Shown: positions 35,010-42,702 of the stretch, piece by piece
Position numbering within the stretch: the stretch's first letter is position 1
Layout: the number at the start of each line of letters is the position of its first letter
Source: Paracoccus everestensis
GTDB lineage: Bacteria > Pseudomonadota > Alphaproteobacteria > Rhodobacterales > Rhodobacteraceae
Reading direction: 5' to 3'
NCBI RefSeq assembly: GCF_021491915.1
Contig: NZ_CP090836.1
Coordinates: 2,652,501-2,716,500 of the forward strand
DNA length: 64,000 bases
Made by a program: the position numbers and the translations under genes
Notes under the pieces: generated by a model
What the model saw: the letters and a program-made list of their open reading frames with translations, nothing else
Told to the model about the DNA's origin: nothing
The model's database searches: none

Positions 35010-35023
35010 TTTGGCGTCAGAGC

Positions 35024-35047
35024 GGTGCGTGCAAGCACGCACCCTAC
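35024..35047 (-). repeat. REP-like element, copy B (inverted)
   Basis: Reading on the minus strand it begins GTAGGGTGCG and ends CACGCACC. The arms GGTGCGTGC and GCACGCACC form a perfect 9-bp stem with a 2-nt loop. Its TAG is the stop codon of matB. With copy A it forms an inverted pair at a convergent gene end, where it may act in transcription termination or mRNA protection. Confidence 0.75.
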
Positions 35048-36555
35048 GCATAAAGGCTGGCGTATCGGTCGCGCAGCAGGTTCTTTTGCACCTTGCCCAT
35101 GGTGTTGCGCGGCAGTTCGTCCACGAACAGCACACGCTTGGGCTGCTTGAATTTCGCCAGCCGCCCCTCAAGCGACGCCAGGACATCCTCCTCGGACAGG
35201 GCATTGGCCGTGGCAGGCACAACAACCGCCGTCACGGCCTCGCCGAAATCGCGATGCGGCAGGCCGATCACGGCGGATTCCGTCACGCCGGGCAGCGCGT
35301 CGATTTCCGTCTCGATCTCCTTGGGATAGACGTTGTAGCCGCCGGTGATGATCAGATCCTTGCCGCGCCCGACGATGTGCAGATAGCCGCGTTCATCGAA
35401 TTTCCCCAGGTCGCCGGTGATGAAAAAGCCGTTGTCGCGCAACTCGGCAGCGGTCTTTTCCGGCATTTGCCAATATCCCTTGAAGACATTGCGGCCGCGC
35501 ACCTCGATCATGCCGATCTGGCCCTGCGGCAGGTCCGCGCCGGTGTCGGGATCGGACACGATGATCTCGACCCCGGGCAGGGGCATTCCCACGGTGCCCG
35601 CGATCCGGTCGCCCTCATAAGGGTTGGACGCGTTCATGTTCGTCTCGGTCATCCCGTATCGTTCCAGGATCGCGTGGCCCGTGCGCGCCTGCCATTCGCG
35701 ATGCGTTTCCGCCAGCAACGGCGCACTGCCGGAAATGAACAGGCGCATCCGCGCGGTTGCGTTGCGGTCCAGCCGGTCGTCCTGCAACAGCCGGACATAG
35801 AAAGTGGGCACGCCCATCAGCACCGTCGCACGGTCCATCAGTTGGATGATCCGGTCGGGGTCGAACTTGGGCAGGAAGATCATCGAGGCGCCGGAAAACA
35901 GCGTCACGTTGGTCGCCACGAACAGCCCGTGCGTGTGAAAGATCGGCAAGGCATGGATCAGCACGTCATTGGCGGTATAGCGCCAGGCATCCCGCAGCGC
36001 CTGGGTGTTCGACACCAGGTTGCCATGGGTCAGCATCGCGCCCTTGCTGCGCCCGGTGGTCCCCGAGGTATAGAGAAGCGCCGCCAGATCATCGGCATCG
36101 CGCGGGACGGTCGCGAAATCGGGCAAGGCCCCGGCGGCGGCATCTGTCAGACTGCCCTGCCCGTCCGCGTCCAGCGTGACGATCCGCGCGCCCGCGCGCG
36201 CCGCCGCGTCAGTCAGCGCATCGGCCCGGGCGGGATCGCAGACAAAGACCGCGGGCGTCGCGTCGCCGATGAAATAGTCGATCTCGGCGGGCGTATAGCC
36301 CGTGTTCAGCGGCAGGAAGACCGCGCCCGCGCGCACGGTGGCCAGATAAAGGATGATCGCCTCGACCGACTTTTCCACCTGCGCGGCCACCCGGTCGCCC
36401 GGCGCGACGCCCAGGGACACAAGCGCATTGGCCATGCGCCCCGCACGCGCCACCAGATCGGCATAGCTGATCCGCTCGCCCTTGGCGGTCTCGATCGCGG
36501 TGGCGCGGGCGTCCGTGACGCCGGTTTCAAGGATGTGGAACAGGTTGGCGTTCAT
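35044..36555 (-). CDS. matB: Malonyl-CoA synthetase MatB
   Basis: A 503-aa acyl-AMP-forming ligase. The P-loop-like motif LLYTSGTTGRSKGAM, the A5-type segment ILERYGMTETNMNASNPYEG, GYWQMPEKTAAEL and the C-terminal hinge TGDLGKFDERGYLHIVGRGKDLIITGG match MatB enzymes, which make malonyl-CoA from malonate, CoA and ATP. The start at 36555 overlaps the decarboxylase stop by 4 nt. Its TAG stop lies in a REP-like element. With the decarboxylase and carrier it forms a malonate assimilation operon. Confidence 0.94.
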   Translation of the reverse strand: MNANLFHILETGVTDARATAIETAKGERISYADLVARAGRMANALVSLGVAPGDRVAAQVEKSVEAIILYLATVRAGAVFLPLNTGYTPAEIDYFIGDATPAVFVCDPARADALTDAAARAGARIVTLDADGQGSLTDAAAGALPDFATVPRDADDLAALLYTSGTTGRSKGAMLTHGNLVSNTQALRDAWRYTANDVLIHALPIFHTHGLFVATNVTLFSGASMIFLPKFDPDRIIQLMDRATVLMGVPTFYVRLLQDDRLDRNATARMRLFISGSAPLLAETHREWQARTGHAILERYGMTETNMNASNPYEGDRIAGTVGMPLPGVEIIVSDPDTGADLPQGQIGMIEVRGRNVFKGYWQMPEKTAAELRDNGFFITGDLGKFDERGYLHIVGRGKDLIITGGYNVYPKEIETEIDALPGVTESAVIGLPHRDFGEAVTAVVVPATANALSEEDVLASLEGRLAKFKQPKRVLFVDELPRNTMGKVQKNLLRDRYASLYA

Positions 36556-37922
36556 GGCTTTTCCTTCGTGGTGGCACGCGCGGGCAAATGGCGGCGGACT
36601 GCATCCGACGCGGCGATTTCCGTGCGTTCGGCAAATGCCTCGTGATTGGCCTCGATCCGGTCGGGGTCGTACAGGTAGTTGACCATCAGCCCGTGCGATT
36701 GCTTCAAGCCGTTGGCCGACACGTCGCCCCCGAAATTCAGCCGTTCCAGGCAGGCGCCGTTGCCCAGGTGAAATCGTGCGACGGGATCGACGGCACGGCC
36801 CTTGGCGTCGCGGGCGCGCAGGAAATAGATCGCGGCCGCGGCCAGCAACGGTTCGCGCAGCACCTGCGCGGCATCGTGGTCCACGTGCCAGCCCGGCTGG
36901 TCCAGGGGTTTCAGGGCGGCGCGCAAATCGTCGTCCAGCAGGTCGCCCTCCGCCCGCGCCTTTTCCAGCCAGGCGGCAAAGCCCGGCACCGGCGACAGGG
37001 TGACAAAGGTGCGGATGTCGGGCAGTTCGGCCTTCAGCTCCTCGACCACCTGCTTGATCAGGAAATTGCCAAAGGACACCCCTGCCAGTCCCCGCTGCGT
37101 GTTCGAGATGGAATAGAATACCGCCGTGCTGGCCTGGTCCGCGTCGATGGGCTTTCGGTCCAGATCCAGCAGCGGCGCTACGGTGTCGGGAATGTCGCGG
37201 GTCAGCGCGACCTCGACGAAGATCAGCGGCTCGTCCACCAGCTGCGGGTGGAAGAATCCGTAACAGCGCCGGTCGGTCGGTTGCAGGCGATTGCGCAGGT
37301 CGTCCCAGTTCTGGATCGCGTGGACGGCCTCGTATCGGATGATCTTTTCCAGGATCGCGGCAGGGGTGTTCCAGTCGATATGGCGCAGCGACAGAAAGCC
37401 CCGGTTGAACCATGACGCGAACAGATGCGCGAAATCGCTGTCCACCCGGCGCAGACCGGGGCTGTCCTTCAGATGGCGCAGCAGTTCCTCTCGCATCCGC
37501 ACAAGGGCCGCCGTGCCGCCGGGGGCCAGGTTCAGGCGGCGGAACAGTTCCTGGCGGCGGGGTTCGGCGGCATCGTGCAGCGCCTCGATGGCCTCGACGG
37601 ATCGGTTGTCGCGCAGCGCCTCGACAGCTTTGCGGACGGCATCGGGATCGGGACCGAAGTGGTCCGCCAGGGCCGTCAGGAACTCCAGCCGTTTCGCTTC
37701 GTCCGCGTCCTGGAAGGCCGTGACCAGGGCGCGGGCCAGGGCCACGCCCGACGCCTCGCCCCGCCGGGACAGCAGCAGCTCGCCCATCTCGGGCAGGCCA
37801 GGCGGGGTGGTGACGCGGCCCGCGGGGTCGCGCCAGCGCAGAAGGGCGCGGCCTCGGTCGGTCAGCATGTCGAACAGATCGCCGAAGCGGTTCGTGCGGG
37901 GGGTCTGCGCGGTCCGTGTCAC
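36552..37922 (-). CDS. Malonyl-CoA decarboxylase (MatA type)
   Basis: A 456-aa malonyl-CoA decarboxylase, which makes acetyl-CoA and CO2. An N-terminal helical domain is followed by the acetyltransferase-like catalytic domain with FFHPQLVDEPLIFVEVALT, STAVFYSISNTQRGLAGVSFGNFLIKQVVEEL and FHLGNGACLERLNFGGD, all typical. The GTG at 37922 is chosen as start because AAGGAG lies 6 nt before it; no suitable ATG is near. It lies 29 nt after the MatC-like carrier gene and overlaps matB. Confidence 0.93.
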   Translation of the reverse strand: MTRTAQTPRTNRFGDLFDMLTDRGRALLRWRDPAGRVTTPPGLPEMGELLLSRRGEASGVALARALVTAFQDADEAKRLEFLTALADHFGPDPDAVRKAVEALRDNRSVEAIEALHDAAEPRRQELFRRLNLAPGGTAALVRMREELLRHLKDSPGLRRVDSDFAHLFASWFNRGFLSLRHIDWNTPAAILEKIIRYEAVHAIQNWDDLRNRLQPTDRRCYGFFHPQLVDEPLIFVEVALTRDIPDTVAPLLDLDRKPIDADQASTAVFYSISNTQRGLAGVSFGNFLIKQVVEELKAELPDIRTFVTLSPVPGFAAWLEKARAEGDLLDDDLRAALKPLDQPGWHVDHDAAQVLREPLLAAAAIYFLRARDAKGRAVDPVARFHLGNGACLERLNFGGDVSANGLKQSHGLMVNYLYDPDRIEANHEAFAERTEIAASDAVRRHLPARATTKEKP

Positions 37923-37951
37923 GGCGCTCTCCTTGGGAAAGGCCGCCGGGA

Positions 37952-39334
37952 TCAGCCCGGCAGCACGACGAAGATCAGCCACAGCACCACCGGTGCCACG
38001 ACGGTGACGATGGCGCCATAGCTGAGCAGCTTGCGGAAGAAGGCCTGCCGGTCCGTGCCATGCGCGTTGGCCAGGACCAGGGCGCCGTTGGTGGAAAACG
38101 GACTGACATCGACGATGGTGGACGCGACCGCCATCCCGGCGATGAAGCCGATGGCGCCGACGCCGCTTTCGCCTTGCAAGAAAGGCACGGCCAGCGGGAT
38201 CAGCGACCCCAGCACCGCCGTGGACGACGCGAAGGCCGACACCACCGCGCCGATGAAGAACAGCATCAAGGCCGCCAGCAGGGGCGAGGCCATGCCGGCC
38301 ACGCTGTCGCCCACGAAGTCGATGGTGCCCATGGCCTGCAGCACCGCGACATAGGTGGACACGCCGGTGATCAGCATGATTTCCGGCCAGGCGACCTGCG
38401 CCATGGCGCGTTTCTGCATGGTCGGGTTCCACAACGCCAGCGCAAGGCCGATGGTTAGCGCGACAAAGCCGATATCCAGGTTGAAGGCCAGAACCAGCAC
38501 CGCCAGCAGCGCCAGACCCGCCAGGGTGAAGATCTGATAAGGCGTGCCGTCGGGCTGGTTGCCTTCCGCGACCTCGGCCACCAGGCGGTTGGAATCGCCG
38601 CCCGCTTCCTCGCCGATGCGGCGGCTCAGCGCCTCGGCCTCGCTGTCGCCAAAGATCTGGGGACCGGTGGCTGCCCGGGCGATTTCGATATGCGGAACCC
38701 GCACGGTTTCCACGGCGCCGGACCGCGCGGTCATCAACTGCCGCCCGCCCAGGACCATGAACAGGATCGCCGCCACCGCCGCGTTGACAAAGAAGCTGGC
38801 GGCAAAGGTCGTCAGCGCCGACAAGGGCAGACCCGCTTCCTGCACGACGCCGTTGGTGATGCCGCCATAGATGCTGATGGGCGAAAATCCCCCGGCCTGC
38901 GCGCCATGCACCACCATCAAGCCCATCAGCAGCGGGCTGATGTGATAGCGGAAGGCAAAGCCCAGGGCGATGGGCGCCACAATGGCGACCGCGCCGGGGC
39001 TGACCGCGCCCACCGCCGTCAGCAGCGCCGAAATCCCGAACATGATCCAGGGGATCGCGCCGATCCGGCCCTTGACCGCACGCACGGCCATGCGCACCAG
39101 CCAGTCGATCGTGCCGTTGTTCTGCGCCAGGGCGAACAGCCAGGTGATGCCGACCAGGGTCAGGAACAGCCCGCCCGGAAAGCCGGCGATGGTATCCTTG
39201 GTGGTCTGCGCGGCCAGCAGCGTGCCGACCAGAAAGGCGCCGACAAAGGCCAGGACGCCCATGTTGATCGGCCAGATGGTCGCAATCACGAACATCAGCA
39301 CCAGCGCATAGATGGAAATCAGATGTGGTGTCAT
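37952..39334 (-). CDS. MatC-like dicarboxylate (malonate) carrier
   Basis: A 460-aa membrane protein with about 12 hydrophobic segments. The N-terminal region (LVLMFVIATIWPINMGVLAFVGAFLVGT) is typical of the MatC_N domain of the SLC13-type carriers, and the internal GAVSPGAVAIVAPIALGFAF and STIVDVSPFSTNGALVLAN resemble the two re-entrant substrate-site loops of this superfamily. The start at 39334 is preferred over 39358 because AAGGGG lies upstream only of the former. It is the first gene of the malonate operon, divergent from a GntR regulator. Confidence 0.87.
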   Translation of the reverse strand: MTPHLISIYALVLMFVIATIWPINMGVLAFVGAFLVGTLLAAQTTKDTIAGFPGGLFLTLVGITWLFALAQNNGTIDWLVRMAVRAVKGRIGAIPWIMFGISALLTAVGAVSPGAVAIVAPIALGFAFRYHISPLLMGLMVVHGAQAGGFSPISIYGGITNGVVQEAGLPLSALTTFAASFFVNAAVAAILFMVLGGRQLMTARSGAVETVRVPHIEIARAATGPQIFGDSEAEALSRRIGEEAGGDSNRLVAEVAEGNQPDGTPYQIFTLAGLALLAVLVLAFNLDIGFVALTIGLALALWNPTMQKRAMAQVAWPEIMLITGVSTYVAVLQAMGTIDFVGDSVAGMASPLLAALMLFFIGAVVSAFASSTAVLGSLIPLAVPFLQGESGVGAIGFIAGMAVASTIVDVSPFSTNGALVLANAHGTDRQAFFRKLLSYGAIVTVVAPVVLWLIFVVLPG

Positions 39335-39422
39335 GCGGCGTTTCCCCTTTTCCTGCATGATCTGCGTCGGGGATCCGCCTCCACACGAATCCTCCTCCCG
39401 CAGGTTTTATACGCCAGACACG

Positions 39423-39443
39423 ATCTGTTGTATATAACAAGAT
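39423..39443. promoter_or_regulatory. Operator-like palindrome for the GntR (MatR-type) regulator
   Basis: Arms ATCT-g-TTGT and ACAAGAT flank the centre ATATA. The core TTGTATATAACAA is like the TTGTATACAA-type sites of FadR/VanR-subfamily GntR regulators and close to the TCTTGTA/TACACGA operator I recall for rhizobial MatR. It lies between the carrier and regulator genes, 89 nt from the former and 61 nt from the latter, in an AT-rich dip. Confidence 0.65.
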
Positions 39444-39503
39444 TGCTGATGGATGTTTCATTGCTGCTTGGCTATGCTGTGGGCAGCGACGGGAGAAACG
39501 GCA

Positions 39504-40163
39504 TTGGCCAGTGTTCCGACCACCTTGCGGATCAGGCGCGCGCTTGAGGACGCCATTGTCCAGGGCCGATACCTTCCCGGCACGCGTCTGGACCCCGAGG
39601 CATTGGAACAGGAATTCGACTGTTCACGCACCCCCATCCGCGAGGCGTTCCAGCAGCTTGAAGCCTCTGGTCTGGTCCGCGTCATGCCCAAGCGCGGGAC
39701 ATTCGTCAGCCAATGGACGCCTGCGGAACTGGCCGAACGCTTCGAGGTCATGGCCGAGGTCGAGGCAAGCTGCGGCCGTCTGGCCGCCCGCCGCATCAAC
39801 GACGCGGAACTGGACGCCTTCCGGCAGGTCCATGACGACTGCCGCCGCCTGGCCGAGGCAGGCGAGATCGAGGCCTATTACGCCCGCAATTCGGATTTCC
39901 ACCACTGCATCTACCGCGCCACCCACAATGCCTTTCTGATGCAGGAAGCCGCGCGCCTGCACGCCATGCTGCAACCCTATCGCCGGATGCAGTTGCAGGT
40001 CCGCAATCGCATGGGCCGGTCGTTCGCGGAACATGACGCCATTGTCGCGGCGATCGGCAAGGGCGATGGCGATGGCGCGGCACGGGCGCTGCGCGATCAT
40101 GTGATCGTGCAGGGGGACCGGTTCCACGATCTGATCGCGGTGCTGCGGCAAACGCTGGCCTGA
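39504..40163 (+). CDS. GntR-family regulator of malonate use (FCD domain, MatR/MdcY-like)
   Basis: A 219-aa GntR regulator. The winged helix-turn-helix is at about 6-75 (LRIRRALEDAIVQGRYLPGTRL, then CSRTPIREAFQQLEASGLVRV), followed by an FCD effector domain with the metal-site residues in YYARNSDFHHCIYRATHN and EHDAIVAAI. The TTG at 39504 is taken as start because GGGAG lies 8 nt upstream; the ATG at 39453 has no ribosome-binding site and would add 17 unusual residues. It is divergent from the malonate operon, which it probably represses in the absence of malonate. Confidence 0.87.
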   Translation: MASVPTTLRIRRALEDAIVQGRYLPGTRLDPEALEQEFDCSRTPIREAFQQLEASGLVRVMPKRGTFVSQWTPAELAERFEVMAEVEASCGRLAARRINDAELDAFRQVHDDCRRLAEAGEIEAYYARNSDFHHCIYRATHNAFLMQEAARLHAMLQPYRRMQLQVRNRMGRSFAEHDAIVAAIGKGDGDGAARALRDHVIVQGDRFHDLIAVLRQTLA

Positions 40164-40185
40164 GGGGGCGGGGTATCCGCTGGGG

Positions 40186-41250
40186 TCAGCCGCGCCCGCG
40201 GCGGCGGAGCAGCCTGAACAGGATCGGCGCGCCGGTCAGCACCAGGATCACCCGCGTGATGTGATGAACCACCACAAAGCTGAGGTCGGCACCCGCGATC
40301 AGCGCCAGCATCGACATCTCGGCCTGGCCGCCGGGCATGAAGGCCAGAAAGCCCTCGACCGGGGGCGCAAGGCCGGTCAGGGTCACGAATTCCGTCACCG
40401 CGCCCGCGATCACCGCCAGGATCAGCACAAAGACCGCGCCGCCCGCGACGGTTTCGCGCAGTTCGCGCAGCGTGACGCCGACGTAGCTTACGCCGATGCC
40501 CATCCCGATCAGGAATTGGGCGGCCAGCAGCGCCTCTTGCGGGGGACGCATATGCAACACGCCCGCCAGCGACAGGACGGCGGCGGCGATCAGCGGGCCC
40601 AGGATCGCCGCGCCGAACAGGCCTGCGCGTTCCGCCGCCTTCCAGCCCAGCAGGGCGGCGGCAACCATGACCGCCAGTTCGCGCCACGGGATGTCGGCGG
40701 CGGGCTGGCCCACCGGATGCGTCAGTTCGACCCCATAGATGCCCACCAGCACCAGCGGCCCGACGATCATGATGACCAGCAGCCGCGTGACATGGACCAG
40801 CGACACCTGGCGGATATTGGCCCCCGCCTCGGCCCCGAAGATGGTCATGTCGGCGGCCCCGCCGGGCATGGCGGCATAAAAGGCCGTGACTAGGTCAAAG
40901 CCGCAAAAACGGCGAAAGAACGGCACCCCGACCAGACCGATAGCCGCGACATAAAAGGGGATGATCGCCACCGACGCCAGCATCGTGGGCAGTTCGGCCA
41001 CAAGTGCGGGTGTGACTGATGCGCCGATGGCCACGCCCAGCACCGACCGCGCCGCAACCGTGGCCTGGCCCGGCCCTGCCAGCCGCACGCCCGCCAGGGC
41101 TGCCACCAGCGATGCGATCATCGGCCCGAACAGGAACGGCAGCGGCAGGTGCAGCAGCCAGAACAGCACGACGCCGATCACTCCGATCAGCACCGTGAAC
41201 GCCTGCCGCCTGCGCAAGCCGCTCTGGCTTCCTGCCGCGCCCGGCTTCAA
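40186..41250 (-). CDS. AbrB-family membrane protein (putative ammonia monooxygenase-like / transporter)
   Basis: A 354-aa protein with ten hydrophobic segments in two internal repeats, each containing the AbrB-family motif (FYAAMPGGAADMTIFGAEAG at about 125-144 and FLAFMPGGQAEMSMLALIAG at about 301-320). Despite the old ammonia monooxygenase label, such proteins are thought to be transporters or regulators of membrane transport. It overlaps the upstream MFS gene by 4 nt. Substrate unknown. Confidence 0.86.
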   Translation of the reverse strand: MKPGAAGSQSGLRRRQAFTVLIGVIGVVLFWLLHLPLPFLFGPMIASLVAALAGVRLAGPGQATVAARSVLGVAIGASVTPALVAELPTMLASVAIIPFYVAAIGLVGVPFFRRFCGFDLVTAFYAAMPGGAADMTIFGAEAGANIRQVSLVHVTRLLVIMIVGPLVLVGIYGVELTHPVGQPAADIPWRELAVMVAAALLGWKAAERAGLFGAAILGPLIAAAVLSLAGVLHMRPPQEALLAAQFLIGMGIGVSYVGVTLRELRETVAGGAVFVLILAVIAGAVTEFVTLTGLAPPVEGFLAFMPGGQAEMSMLALIAGADLSFVVVHHITRVILVLTGAPILFRLLRRRGRG

Positions 41251-42542
41251 ACCTCGTCGCGTCCCGAGGCCAGGATGCAGGCCAGCGTGATCACCGATGC
41301 CGCCAGCATGTAATAGCCGACATGGGACAACCCATAGGTTTGCTGCAACCAGGTCGCGGCATAGGGTGCCAGCGAGGCCCCGAAGATCCCCGCGAAGTTG
41401 AATGTGATCGACGCCCCGGTATAGCGCACCCGCGTCGGAAAGGGCGCGGCCAAGGCGGCGCCGATCACGCCATAAGTCAGGCCCATCAGGAACATGCCGA
41501 CCGTAACAAAGGCATAAAGCCCGCCCTGCCCCCCGCCCATCAGCGGTGCAAGGAAAAAGGAAAAGCCGCCGATCAGGATGGTGACCACCACCAGAAACGG
41601 ACGCCGCCCTGTCGCATCGGCGATCTTGCCCGCCAGCGGGATCGCCAGCCCGAAGATGACCGAGCCATAGATCTGCATCAGCAGGGCGTCCATGAAGGCG
41701 ATCTGCCGGACCTTGACGTTATAGGACAAAAGCCAGGCTGAGCAGATATAGAACAGAACGAATGTCACAAGCGCCACGAATGTGCCCAGGAACAGGCTGC
41801 GCTTGTGGTTGCGGAACAGTTCCACCACGGGAACGGATACGCGTTGGTCGCGCTTGACAGCCTCGGCGAATTCCGGCGTCTCGGTGATCGACAGGCGCAC
41901 CCACAGGCCCAGGACGATCAGGATGATCGAGGCCAGGAAAGGCAGCCGCCAGCCCCAGGCCAGCAGGTCTTCCTGGGACATGAAATGCAAAAGCACCCAG
42001 AAAAAGCCCGAGGACAGGAACAGCCCGACCGGCGCCCCAAGCTGCGGAAACATCCCATACCAGCTTCGCTTGCCTTCGGGCGCGTTCTCGGTCGCCAGCA
42101 GCACGGCCCCGCCCCATTCGCCGCCAAGGCCGAAGCCCTGCCCGAACCGGCACAGCGCCAACAGCGCGGGCGCGGCAACGCCGATCTGGGCATAGGTCGG
42201 CAGCAGGCCGATGATGACGGTGGAAATTCCCATGGTCAGCAACGCCGCGACCAGCGTGGCCTTGCGCCCGATCCGGTCGCCGAAATGGCCAAAGACGATC
42301 GCGCCGAAAGGCCGGGCGAAGAAGGCGATGGAAAAGGTGGCAAAGGATGCCAGCAGCGCCGTTGTCGCATCGCTGGCCGGGAAGAACAGCGTCGGAAAGA
42401 CCAGCACGGCGGCCGTCGCATAGACGTAGAAGTCAAAGAACTCGATGGTCGTGCCGATCAGGCTGGCCAGCAGCACCCGCGCCGGGGAATTGACAGGGGC
42501 AGCACGCGCAACATGGGATGCGGGGATTGTCTGATCAGTCAT
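41247..42542 (-). CDS. MFS transporter of the metabolite:H+ symporter (MHS) type
   Basis: A 431-aa protein with 12 membrane segments. The N-terminal LLASLIGTTIEFFDFYVYATAAVLVFP, the loop GHFGDRIGRKATLV and LCRFGQGFGLGGEWGGAVLLATENAP are the signature of the MHS family (ShiA, ProP, citrate and alpha-ketoglutarate symporters). The substrate cannot be read from sequence. It is transcribed with an AbrB-family gene; the 160-nt gap upstream (42543-42702) should hold its promoter, though I see no clear boxes there. Confidence 0.9.
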   Translation of the reverse strand: MTDQTIPASHVARAAPVNSPARVLLASLIGTTIEFFDFYVYATAAVLVFPTLFFPASDATTALLASFATFSIAFFARPFGAIVFGHFGDRIGRKATLVAALLTMGISTVIIGLLPTYAQIGVAAPALLALCRFGQGFGLGGEWGGAVLLATENAPEGKRSWYGMFPQLGAPVGLFLSSGFFWVLLHFMSQEDLLAWGWRLPFLASIILIVLGLWVRLSITETPEFAEAVKRDQRVSVPVVELFRNHKRSLFLGTFVALVTFVLFYICSAWLLSYNVKVRQIAFMDALLMQIYGSVIFGLAIPLAGKIADATGRRPFLVVVTILIGGFSFFLAPLMGGGQGGLYAFVTVGMFLMGLTYGVIGAALAAPFPTRVRYTGASITFNFAGIFGASLAPYAATWLQQTYGLSHVGYYMLAASVITLACILASGRDEV

Positions 42543-42702
42543 GGTTCGTCGATCCGCTTGTTCAGGAACGGCGTGGCATCGCGGAAGATGCCCGCCAAAA
42601 ACCCTGCGCTATCGCAAAGACTGCGGAAAGAGAATGCGAGGCAGCCCGATAATTGCGCGCGCATGGCGGGTTTGCGTTCAGGGATTGCCCGCCCGCCGGG
42701 GG

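Noticed and set aside
35044..37413. A longer matB with about 286 extra N-terminal residues
   Set aside because: The extension is the decarboxylase gene read in another frame. MatB starts at MNANLFHILE.
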